From assembly GCA_017477845.1 (NCBI GenBank), contig JAFUTR010000034.1, positions 1-33,190 on the forward strand: 33,190 bases of DNA, in the 5' to 3' direction. The stretch comes from Bacilli bacterium. Lineage in GTDB: Bacteria > Bacillota_I > Bacilli_A > RF39 > UBA660. The position numbers were made by a program, and so were the translations under genes. The notes beneath the pieces are model-generated. The model was given only the letters and a program-made list of their open reading frames with translations. It made no database searches and was not told the origin of the DNA. The first letter of the stretch is position 1; each line of letters begins with the position of its first letter. Positions 22,714 through 29,269 of this stretch are shown piece by piece.

Positions 22714-23397
22714 ATGAAAAAAATAAACAAAAAAGGTTTTACATTGATTGAGTTACTAGCAGTTATTATAATATTAGGTATCTTAATGATTATAGCAATT
22801 CCATCAGTTACAACCTATATTCAAAATTCAAGAAGGAGTGCATATTTAGATACAGCAGAAGCATATATCGCATCAGTAAGAACTAAAGTAAATGAAGCAA
22901 ATAAGTTAAAATTATTTAACCCAAAAACATTGTATTTAATTCCAGTAAGTCACGTAGAGGCTGATTCGTGTGTATCAGTAGAATCAGGTGGACAATCTCC
23001 ATATCATGATGAATGGGTTTATGCATATGTTGGAGTTAGATATCATCAAGACACTAATGGTGAAGCAGGATATGATTATTATTTTGTAAGTGAAGATAAA
23101 GCTAATCAAGGAATTTATTATTCTTCACAAAAAGAATTCTCTACTACAGGAAATGAACTTGTATATTCTGCACGTACGACTAGTAAATTAAGCGATGCTG
23201 TTCATACCTTATTAGTAAATAATTATAAAAAATCAAAAGTATACACTGTAGGTACTGGTACAGGGGAAAATGTTATTACTCTTGATACTTTAAAATCAGG
23301 TTTAAAAGCTGCAAGTGATACTGATGCTTCTATTAGCGAAATTTCAAAGGTTGAATTTGTTGCTGCTGGAACAAACTGCGTTAATGTATCTGATTAA
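22714..23397 (+). CDS. Type IV prepilin-like protein
   Basis: A 227-residue prepilin. The signal is KKINKKG|FTLIELLAVIIILGI with cleavage after G8 and Glu at mature position 5; the membrane helix ends at AIPSV. The extracellular domain has two cysteines far apart, one in DSCVSV (about residue 90) and one in TNCVNVSD at the extreme C-terminus, matching the disulfide loop of type IV pilins. AGGAAGG lies upstream of the ATG, somewhat far. It shares the N-terminal helix with the gene at 21968, but the C-terminal domains differ, so the two probably play different roles (major and minor pilin). Confidence 0.9.
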   Translation: MKKINKKGFTLIELLAVIIILGILMIIAIPSVTTYIQNSRRSAYLDTAEAYIASVRTKVNEANKLKLFNPKTLYLIPVSHVEADSCVSVESGGQSPYHDEWVYAYVGVRYHQDTNGEAGYDYYFVSEDKANQGIYYSSQKEFSTTGNELVYSARTTSKLSDAVHTLLVNNYKKSKVYTVGTGTGENVITLDTLKSGLKAASDTDASISEISKVEFVAAGTNCVNVSD

Positions 23398-23412
23398 AAT
23401 ATCAATTTAATT

Positions 23413-23441
23413 AAGCAATTCATTATGAATTGCTTTTTTTT
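23413..23441 (+). terminator. Intrinsic terminator
   Basis: AAGCAATTCA (23413-23422), loop TTA, TGAATTGCTT (23426-23435), then a run of T. Confidence 0.9.
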
Positions 23442-23473
23442 CTTTTTTATTATAAAATTTTCTTGGTGATAGT

Positions 23474-24340
23474 ATGTTAATAATTGGAAGTCATGTAGGA
23501 TTTAATAATAAGGATCAATTACTTGGAAGTTTAGAGGAATCTTTAAAATATGGAAGTAATACTTTTATGTTTTATACAGGTGCACCTCAAAATACTTTAA
23601 GAAGTAAAATAAATGATGATGTTACTAAGAAAGCTATAATAAAAATGAAAGAAAATGGAATATCTATAGATAATATTATAGTTCATGCTCCATATATAAT
23701 TAATCTTGCTAATAATAAGGAAGATGATAAATATAACTTTTCTATTAGATTTTTAAAAGAAGAGATTAATAGATGTGAAGAACTTGGTATTAAGTATATG
23801 GTTTTGCATCCTGGAAGTCATGTTGGTTTGGGAATAGATGTTGGCCTTCAAAATATTATTTTCGGACTTAATGAAGTATTAAAAGCTGATAAAAATGTGA
23901 TTATTCTTTTAGAGACAATGGCTGGAAAAGGAACAGAACTTGGAACTAATTTTAAAGAGATTAAGACTATAATTGATGGAGTCAATAATAAAGCTAAAAT
24001 AGGAGTATGTCTTGATACGTGTCATTTGAATGATGCTGGATATAACATAAGAGATTTTGATAAAGTTTTAGATGAATTTGATTCTATTATAGGTCTTAAT
24101 TATATTCATTGTATTCATATTAATGATAGTAAAAATGAGTGCGGTGCTCACAAAGATAGACACGAAAATATTGGATATGGCACTATAGGATTTGATAATT
24201 TGCTTAATGTTATTTATAATAAAAGATTAGAAAATATTCCTAAAATACTTGAAACTCCTTGGATAGGAGATTATGCACCTTATAAAGATGAGATAGATAT
24301 GATTAAAAACAAAGAATTTAATCCAAACTTAAAGAAATAA
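23474..24340 (+). CDS. nfo: Endonuclease IV
   Basis: A 288-residue apurinic/apyrimidinic endonuclease of the TIM-barrel AP endonuclease family 2. It cleaves 5' of abasic sites in base excision repair and needs a cluster of three metal ions. Signatures in order: IGSHVGF, VHAPYIINL, LHPGSHVGLG, LLETMAGKGTELG, CLDTCHLNDAGY, HINDSKNECGAHKDRHENIG followed by YGTIGF, and LETPW; these supply the His, Glu and Asp ligands. Length is normal. GGTGATAGT precedes the ATG. It converges on a DUF2624-like gene, the same pair found side by side in Bacillus (yqfS/yqfT). Confidence 0.96.
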   Translation: MLIIGSHVGFNNKDQLLGSLEESLKYGSNTFMFYTGAPQNTLRSKINDDVTKKAIIKMKENGISIDNIIVHAPYIINLANNKEDDKYNFSIRFLKEEINRCEELGIKYMVLHPGSHVGLGIDVGLQNIIFGLNEVLKADKNVIILLETMAGKGTELGTNFKEIKTIIDGVNNKAKIGVCLDTCHLNDAGYNIRDFDKVLDEFDSIIGLNYIHCIHINDSKNECGAHKDRHENIGYGTIGFDNLLNVIYNKRLENIPKILETPWIGDYAPYKDEIDMIKNKEFNPNLKK

Positions 24341-24360
24341 CAATTTGTTATTTCTTTTTA
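24331..24360. terminator. Shared bidirectional terminator of nfo and the DUF2624-like gene
   Basis: AAAGAAATAACAA (24331-24343) is a perfect inverted copy of TTGTTATTTCTTT (24345-24357). Both arms overlap the ends of the two converging genes. Confidence 0.85.
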
Positions 24361-24593
24361 TATTTATTATATAGTTCAACGATTTTTCTATAAGGCTCAT
24401 CTCGCAATTTTTCTTTTAGTTCTTCAAACAAATAAGTTGGATCACTTTCTAAAAACTCTTGCCAATAATTTTTGATATACATATATATTACTTTTGTTTC
24501 ATCATCTAAAAGTGTAATTCCTTCCTTTAATGCAAAATTATAGATTTCTTCTTCTGTTAAATTTTTAACATATTCTCTTATCAATAAATTCAA
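24348..24593 (-). CDS. DUF2624-like small protein (YqfT-like)
   Basis: An 81-residue helical protein whose pattern (EEIYNFALKEGITLLDDE, then VIYMYIKNYW, and LFEELKEKL near the end) resembles DUF2624 proteins such as Bacillus YqfT, whose gene adjoins nfo there as well. Function unknown. The start is TTG at 24593-24591, preceded by AAGGGTGA; no ATG or GTG in frame has a site. The gene is convergent with nfo and divergent from the PBP gene. The family call rests on the pattern and on the neighbourhood. Confidence 0.65.
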   Translation of the reverse strand: MNLLIREYVKNLTEEEIYNFALKEGITLLDDETKVIYMYIKNYWQEFLESDPTYLFEELKEKLRDEPYRKIVELYNKYKKK

Positions 24594-24660
24594 ATAATCA
24601 CCCTTAATAAAATATATTTAATAAAAAATCTATTATTACACAAAATAATAAAGTGATATT

Positions 24661-26661
24661 ATGAAAAAAAATAAAAATATAATTAACAAAAAAATAGATA
24701 ATATTTCAGTAGTTATAAAACTTATTTTTGTGACTATTATTAGTATTCTTTTTTATACAACTATTGTAAAAAATGATTATTATAAATCTATTTTAGATAG
24801 TAAAACAAATAGAGTATATGAGTTTTTAGATGCTCCAAGAGGAAAGATTTATGATCGTAATCATAATCTCCTTGTAGATAATAAACTCTCCGCGGTTATA
24901 TCTTATTTGAAACCTTCTTTTATTAGTGTAAGTGAAGAACTTGAAACTGCTAAAAATTTATCTAATTATTTAGATATAGATTATAGAAAGATTAATAATT
25001 CTATTTTGAAATATTATTATTTAGCAGTTAATAATACTGATAATTTAATTAGTGATTATGAATATCGCTTGCTTGAAGAAAGAAAAATAACAAATAAAGA
25101 TATTTATAATATGAAACTTGAAAGAATTAAAGAATCTGATATAGACTATAGTGATGAAGAAAAAGAAGTAGCTTATATTTATTATCTAATGAATAATGAT
25201 TATTCTTATAATATTAAAAAAATTAAAAAAGATAATCTAACAGATAAAGAGATATCTAATATTTTAGATAATAAAGATACTTTGCCTGGAGTATTTATAG
25301 ATTATTCTTATGAAAGAGTTTATTTATATGGTGATACTTTTAGAAGTATTTTAGGCAATATTTCTAATATTTCTTATGAGGATAAAGACTATTATTTAGA
25401 AAAAGGTTATAAAATTACTGATCTAGTTGGATCTAGTTATATTGAGAAACAATATGATGAATATTTAAAGGGAGTTAAAGGTACTTATAAGATTGTTAAT
25501 AATAAAATTGAAAAAATTAGTAATAGTGAAAGAGGTAAAGATATTGTTTTATCAATTGATATTAATCTCCAAGTTTTACTTGATAAGATTTTGGAAAGTG
25601 AACTTTTGAAAACTAAAAATGAAGCGAATACTATGTTTTTTAATAGTATTTATTTGGTTATAAAAGATCCTAAAACTGGTGATATATTAGCTATGTCTGG
25701 GAAAAAACTTAAGAAAAATGGAAATAGTTATGAAGTTGTTGATGATACTGTTGGTGTACTTACTTATTCAATGACTCCTGGAAGTGTCGTTAAAGGTGCT
25801 TCGATGCTTGTGGGATATAATGAAGGTGCAATAGAAATTGGTGAGAAAATGAATGATAGTTGTATTAAGATTTACTCTTTTCCTAAAAAGTGTTCTTGGT
25901 CAAAACTAGGTGTTATTGATGATGTTACAGCGCTTAGTATGTCATCTAATATTTATCAGTTTAAAACAGCTTTTAAGGTTGCTAATTTTGATTATAGTTA
26001 TAATGCTAAAATAAATGACGTGAGTGATGCTTTTTCTAAATATAGAACAGTTTTTAAAAGTATTGGGCTTGGTAGTAAAAGTGAAATTGATTTGCCAGTT
26101 GATAGTATTGGTAATGTAGGTAAAAGTAATAGCCCAGATTTGTATTTAAATTATGTCATAGGTCAGTATGATACGTATACTGTTATGCAATTATCTGAGT
26201 ATATTTCTACTATTGCAAATTACGGCGTAAGAGTTTATCCACATTTACTCTTGGAAGTTAGAAATAATGATAATGGTGATGAACTAGGAAGTTTATATTA
26301 TAAATATAAAAGTGATAGTTATACACTAAAAATTCCAAGAAAATACATTGATAGAGTTAGATATGGTTTTAGTGAAGTTATGAAAACAGGACTCGGAAAA
26401 GGATTTATGGGTGATGTTAATGATCCATCAGGTAAGACTGGTACTAGTGAATCGTTTTTTGATAGTGATTCAGATGGAGTAATAGATTCTCCAACTTTAA
26501 GTAATGCTTTTGTTGGATATTATCCAAGTGATAATCCTAAAATGAGTATTGCTATTATTTATCCTAATTTAGTAAGTATTAGTGATAATGATTCTAGAAG
26601 TTACGCTAATAAAAGAATTACAAAACGTATTTCAAATTTGTTCTATCAATTATATAAATAA
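24661..26661 (+). CDS. Class B penicillin-binding protein (PBP2-like transpeptidase)
   Basis: A 666-residue peptidoglycan D,D-transpeptidase. A single N-terminal membrane anchor (about residues 17-38) is followed by the dimerisation/pedestal region with the class B signature APRGKIYDRN (about 58-67), and GSSYIEKQYDEYLKG before the catalytic domain. Active-site motifs: S375-V-V-K378 (in MTPGSVVKGAS), S428-S-N430 (in LSMSSNIYQ) and K592-T-G-T (in SGKTGTSES). There is no glycosyltransferase domain and no PASTA repeat, which fits the PBP2/MrdA or Bacillus PbpA/PbpH type of elongation enzyme. RBS is GTGATATT. A glycosyltransferase gene follows within 28 bp. Confidence 0.93.
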   Translation: MKKNKNIINKKIDNISVVIKLIFVTIISILFYTTIVKNDYYKSILDSKTNRVYEFLDAPRGKIYDRNHNLLVDNKLSAVISYLKPSFISVSEELETAKNLSNYLDIDYRKINNSILKYYYLAVNNTDNLISDYEYRLLEERKITNKDIYNMKLERIKESDIDYSDEEKEVAYIYYLMNNDYSYNIKKIKKDNLTDKEISNILDNKDTLPGVFIDYSYERVYLYGDTFRSILGNISNISYEDKDYYLEKGYKITDLVGSSYIEKQYDEYLKGVKGTYKIVNNKIEKISNSERGKDIVLSIDINLQVLLDKILESELLKTKNEANTMFFNSIYLVIKDPKTGDILAMSGKKLKKNGNSYEVVDDTVGVLTYSMTPGSVVKGASMLVGYNEGAIEIGEKMNDSCIKIYSFPKKCSWSKLGVIDDVTALSMSSNIYQFKTAFKVANFDYSYNAKINDVSDAFSKYRTVFKSIGLGSKSEIDLPVDSIGNVGKSNSPDLYLNYVIGQYDTYTVMQLSEYISTIANYGVRVYPHLLLEVRNNDNGDELGSLYYKYKSDSYTLKIPRKYIDRVRYGFSEVMKTGLGKGFMGDVNDPSGKTGTSESFFDSDSDGVIDSPTLSNAFVGYYPSDNPKMSIAIIYPNLVSISDNDSRSYANKRITKRISNLFYQLYK

Positions 26662-26689
26662 TGGGGTATACTTAAAATGAGGTATGGTT

Positions 26690-27319
26690 ATGAATGATAT
26701 AAAACTAAGTATTATTACTCCTTATTATGAGACACTCCCTTATACACTTATTTTGGCAGATGTTCTTATAAAACAGTTAAATGATAATGTCGAGTGGATT
26801 ATAGTTGATGATGGATGCAAGTGTTTTACTCTTGATGAGATTTCAGAAAATAATAAAGATAAATTAATTAAAATAATTCATTTAAAAGATAAGAGTGGGA
26901 ATGCATCTTATCCTAGAAATGTTGGGCTTGATAATGCAAGTGGGAAATATATTTCTTTTATTGATTCAGATGACTTGGTGTCACTATATTATGTTGATAA
27001 GATAATTGAAAAGATTGATAATACTTCTTTTGATTATTGTTATTTAAGTTGGAAAACAAAAGATGAAGATTATATAATAGTTGATGAACCATTAAAGTGG
27101 AATACTTGTGTATGGAATTGTGTTTATAAAAAAGATATAATTGGTAGCACAAGGTTTGATTTAAATAGAAACATTGGTGAAGATAAAGCATTTAATGAAA
27201 TTGTAAGAAGAGGGAAAAAAGAAAATATAACAGATATAATGTATTATTATAATTGGGAAAGGCCTGGAAGTATTTCTATGCGATATAAAGAAGGATTAAT
27301 CCCTTTTACAAGAGAATAA
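26690..27319 (+). CDS. Family 2 glycosyltransferase (GT-A fold)
   Basis: A 209-residue enzyme with the GT2 signatures SIITPYYE at the N-terminus, WIIVDDGC (UDP-binding Asp), YPRNVGLDNASGKYISFIDS with DSDD as the metal-binding DxD, and a short acceptor domain ending with the ED pair in GEDKAFNE. No membrane helix. The sugar and acceptor are unknown; the position directly behind a PBP gene makes a cell-wall polymer or surface glycan possible, but this is only context. ATG 26690 is preceded by GAGGT; an ATG two codons earlier (26684) lies closer to it. Confidence 0.88.
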   Translation: MNDIKLSIITPYYETLPYTLILADVLIKQLNDNVEWIIVDDGCKCFTLDEISENNKDKLIKIIHLKDKSGNASYPRNVGLDNASGKYISFIDSDDLVSLYYVDKIIEKIDNTSFDYCYLSWKTKDEDYIIVDEPLKWNTCVWNCVYKKDIIGSTRFDLNRNIGEDKAFNEIVRRGKKENITDIMYYYNWERPGSISMRYKEGLIPFTRE

Positions 27320-27339
27320 CGATATAATAAAAAAAATCT

Positions 27340-27368
27340 TTGATTTATATGGATAAATATGTTATAAT
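27340..27368 (+). promoter_or_regulatory. Upstream promoter of the rpmG region
   Basis: TTGATT (27340-27345), 17 bp and an extended -10 TGTTATAAT (hexamer 27363-27368). Only about 35-60 bp later comes a terminator-like stem and then a second promoter. Confidence 0.65.
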
Positions 27369-27399
27369 CATCTAGCGTGAGAGGTTATTTCAAATAATT

Positions 27400-27430
27400 G
27401 TAAAAAACTTTTGCATTTTACAGTTTTTTT
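27400..27430 (+). terminator. Possible intrinsic terminator or attenuator ahead of rpmG
   Basis: TGTAAAA pairs with TTTTACA (7 bp, AT-only apart from one pair), followed by a G and seven T. Weak, but placed between the two promoters; it overlaps the -35 of the second. Confidence 0.4.
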
Positions 27431-27438
27431 GATATAAT
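27411..27438 (+). promoter_or_regulatory. Proximal rpmG promoter
   Basis: TTGCAT (27411-27416), 16 bp, extended -10 TGATATAAT (hexamer 27433-27438). Confidence 0.65.
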
Positions 27439-27466
27439 ACCAATAGAAACAAGGGAGGGCTTTAGT

Positions 27467-27631
27467 ATGGCAAAAGTAGGAAATAGACAAGGAAAAACTC
27501 TTGTATGTCAAGAATGTAAAGAAGAGAACTATGTTACTGAAAAGAATGTTAAGACTACAACTGATCGTCTTGAATTAAAGAAATATTGTAACAGATGTCA
27601 AAAACATACAATTCATAAAGAAAAAAAATAA
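27467..27631 (+). CDS. rpmG: 50S ribosomal protein bL33
   Basis: A 54-residue ribosomal protein. It starts [10 protein letters not shown] and carries two CxxC knuckles (C14/C17 and C41/C44), so this is the zinc-binding form, with the signature [20 protein letters not shown]. It has an N-terminal extension compared with the shortest L33 proteins. GGGAGGG precedes the ATG. It is usually followed by secE-nusG, but here efp follows 30 bp later. Confidence 0.93.
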   Translation: MAKVGNRQGKTLVCQECKEENYVTEKNVKTTTDRLELKKYCNRCQKHTIHKEKK

Positions 27632-27661
27632 AAATCGAATTAAAGAATGGATGTGAATCAC

Positions 27662-28219
27662 TTGATAGGTGTAAATGATATTAAAAATGGATTAACAATA
27701 AAAATTGATAACAATTTATATACAGTAGTAGAATTCCAACATGTTAAGCCTGGTAAAGGATCAGCTTTTGTGCGTACTAAGTTAAAAAACTTAAGAACTG
27801 GTACTACTGTTGAAACTACATATAATACAAATGTAAAATTAGAAACAGCACATGTTGAAAAACAAAATATGCAATTTTTGTATGCTCAAGGTGATGTGTA
27901 TTACTTTATGAATATGCAAACTTACGATCAAGTAGAATTAAAACAATCTCAATTAGGAGATGACTATAAGTTCTTAAAAGAAAACTTAGATGTTATTATT
28001 TCTTTTTATGAAGGAGAAGTTTTAGGATTAATTTTACCTGATAAGATAGAATATACAATAACTAAATCAGAACCTGGAGTTAAAGGAAACACTACTTCAA
28101 CAGCAATGAAAGATGCTGAACTTGAAAATGGTATGACTATAAAAGTTCCAATGTTCATTGAAGAAGGAGAACGTATTCTTGTTTCAACTGCAGATGGAAA
28201 GTATGTATCAAGAGCGTAA
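27662..28219 (+). CDS. efp: Elongation factor P
   Basis: A 185-residue translation factor that rescues ribosomes stalled on polyproline, made of a KOW-like domain I and two OB-fold domains. TTG 27662 is chosen as start: it gives MIGVNDIKNG, the normal EF-P beginning and exact family length, and lies 5 nt after GGATGTGA. The ATG at 27647 would add five untypical residues and lies upstream of that site. The loop VKPGKG has Lys at position 32, the residue modified in Bacillus-type EF-P. The C-terminus (VSTADGKYVSRA) is typical. The proline-rich protein encoded at 19134 could be one client. Confidence 0.96.
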   Translation: MIGVNDIKNGLTIKIDNNLYTVVEFQHVKPGKGSAFVRTKLKNLRTGTTVETTYNTNVKLETAHVEKQNMQFLYAQGDVYYFMNMQTYDQVELKQSQLGDDYKFLKENLDVIISFYEGEVLGLILPDKIEYTITKSEPGVKGNTTSTAMKDAELENGMTIKVPMFIEEGERILVSTADGKYVSRA

Positions 28220-28232
28220 TTGCTCTTTTTTC
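28210..28232 (+). terminator. Intrinsic terminator
   Basis: AAGAGC (28210-28215) pairs with GCTCTT (28222-28227), then a T-run. The left arm lies within the last codons of efp. Confidence 0.85.
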
Positions 28233-28269
28233 TTATTATTAAAAGAGTATAATTATTTTGGGTGACAGT

Positions 28270-28527
28270 ATGAAAGAATATAATATAGAAGATTTAGTTA
28301 AAGATATTAATTTTGAAGAGAACTCAATTGCATATATCAAAAATGATATTGTATTAACTCAAAAAGAAGTTGATATTTTAAAGGAATTAGATATAAATTA
28401 TAAATCATATACTAGTATGTCTAGTCTAATTTTTGCACTTGATGAATATGCAGATGATGATATAGAACTAGAAGAAGTATTAAAAGATATGGCAGATAGA
28501 AATTATTATATGAATGTAAATAAATAA
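28270..28527 (+). CDS. Small acidic protein of unknown function
   Basis: An 85-residue, strongly acidic soluble protein with helical C-terminus (DIELEEVLKDMADRN). ATG 28270 follows GGGTGACAGT, the same ribosome binding site style as other genes here; a TTG at 28258 lies before that site and is unlikely. TATAAT at 28248-28253 may be its -10, but no -35 is evident. I do not recognise a family. Confidence 0.6.
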   Translation: MKEYNIEDLVKDINFEENSIAYIKNDIVLTQKEVDILKELDINYKSYTSMSSLIFALDEYADDDIELEEVLKDMADRNYYMNVNK

Positions 28528-28541
28528 TAATTTCTTTTTTT

Positions 28542-28573
28542 GTAACTTATTAGTAACTTTACTTTGTTATTAT
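28542..28573 (+). promoter_or_regulatory. ABC operon promoter with tandem GTAACTT boxes
   Basis: GTAACTT occurs at 28542-28548 and again at 28553-28559, 11 bp apart start to start, followed by an extended -10 TGTTATTAT (hexamer 28568-28573). The boxes cover the place where a -35 would be, and no good -35 exists. That is the layout of an OmpR-family activator site, and such a regulator is encoded downstream at 31817. Confidence 0.55.
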
Positions 28574-28596
28574 AAAAATGTAAAAAGGAGATAATT

Positions 28597-29268
28597 ATGG
28601 AAATTGTAAGAGTTGAAAATTTAACAAAAGTGTATGGTAAAGGAAATACTAAGGTAGTTGCTCTTGATAATGTTTCATTTTCAGTTAATCAGGGAGAATT
28701 TGTAGCAATTGTAGGAGCAAGTGGAAGTGGAAAATCAACGCTTCTTCATTTAATTGGTGGAGTTGATAGACCAACTAGTGGTAAAGTTTTTGTTGGTGGA
28801 AAAAATATATATGATTTGGATGACGATAAACTTGCAATATTTAGAAGAAGAGAAGTAGGTCTTATTTATCAATTTTATAATTTAATTCCAATACTTAATG
28901 TAGAAGAAAATATTACTTTACCTTTAGATTTAGATGGTAGAAAAGTAGACAGTGAAAAGTTAAAGAATTTGATTAAACTACTTGGACTTGAAAATAGAAA
29001 AACTCACTTACCTAATGAGCTTTCTGGTGGACAACAACAAAGAGTGTCAATTGGTCGTGCTCTTGTTACACATCCATCTGTAGTCCTTGCTGATGAACCA
29101 ACTGGAAACTTAGATTCAAAAAGTAGTGAAGAAATTATTACTCTTTTAAAAAGAAGTAATGAAGAATATAAACAAACAATAATAATGATTACTCATAATA
29201 TGGAACTTGCTCGTGCTGCTGATAGAGTTATAGTAATTGAAGATGGTCATATAAAAGGAGATAATTAG
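28597..29268 (+). CDS. ABC transporter ATP-binding protein (LolD/MacB type)
   Basis: A 223-residue ATPase with Walker A GASGSGKST (40-48), Q-loop Q92, signature LSGGQQQR (142-149), Walker B VVLADEP (162-168, catalytic E167) and H-loop H200. The segment after the signature and the compact length place it with LolD, MacB and BceA-type ATPases that pair with FtsX-like permeases. These drive mechanotransmission or export of peptides and lipids instead of uptake; no binding protein is present. The permease gene starts one base after its TAG, and AAAGGAG precedes the ATG. Confidence 0.95.
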   Translation: MEIVRVENLTKVYGKGNTKVVALDNVSFSVNQGEFVAIVGASGSGKSTLLHLIGGVDRPTSGKVFVGGKNIYDLDDDKLAIFRRREVGLIYQFYNLIPILNVEENITLPLDLDGRKVDSEKLKNLIKLLGLENRKTHLPNELSGGQQQRVSIGRALVTHPSVVLADEPTGNLDSKSSEEIITLLKRSNEEYKQTIIMITHNMELARAADRVIVIEDGHIKGDN

Positions 29269-29269
29269 T

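Noticed and set aside
27320-27466. tRNA or riboswitch in the gap before rpmG
   Set aside because: No cloverleaf arms, TTCRA-type loop or known aptamer pattern; promoters and a weak stem explain the space.
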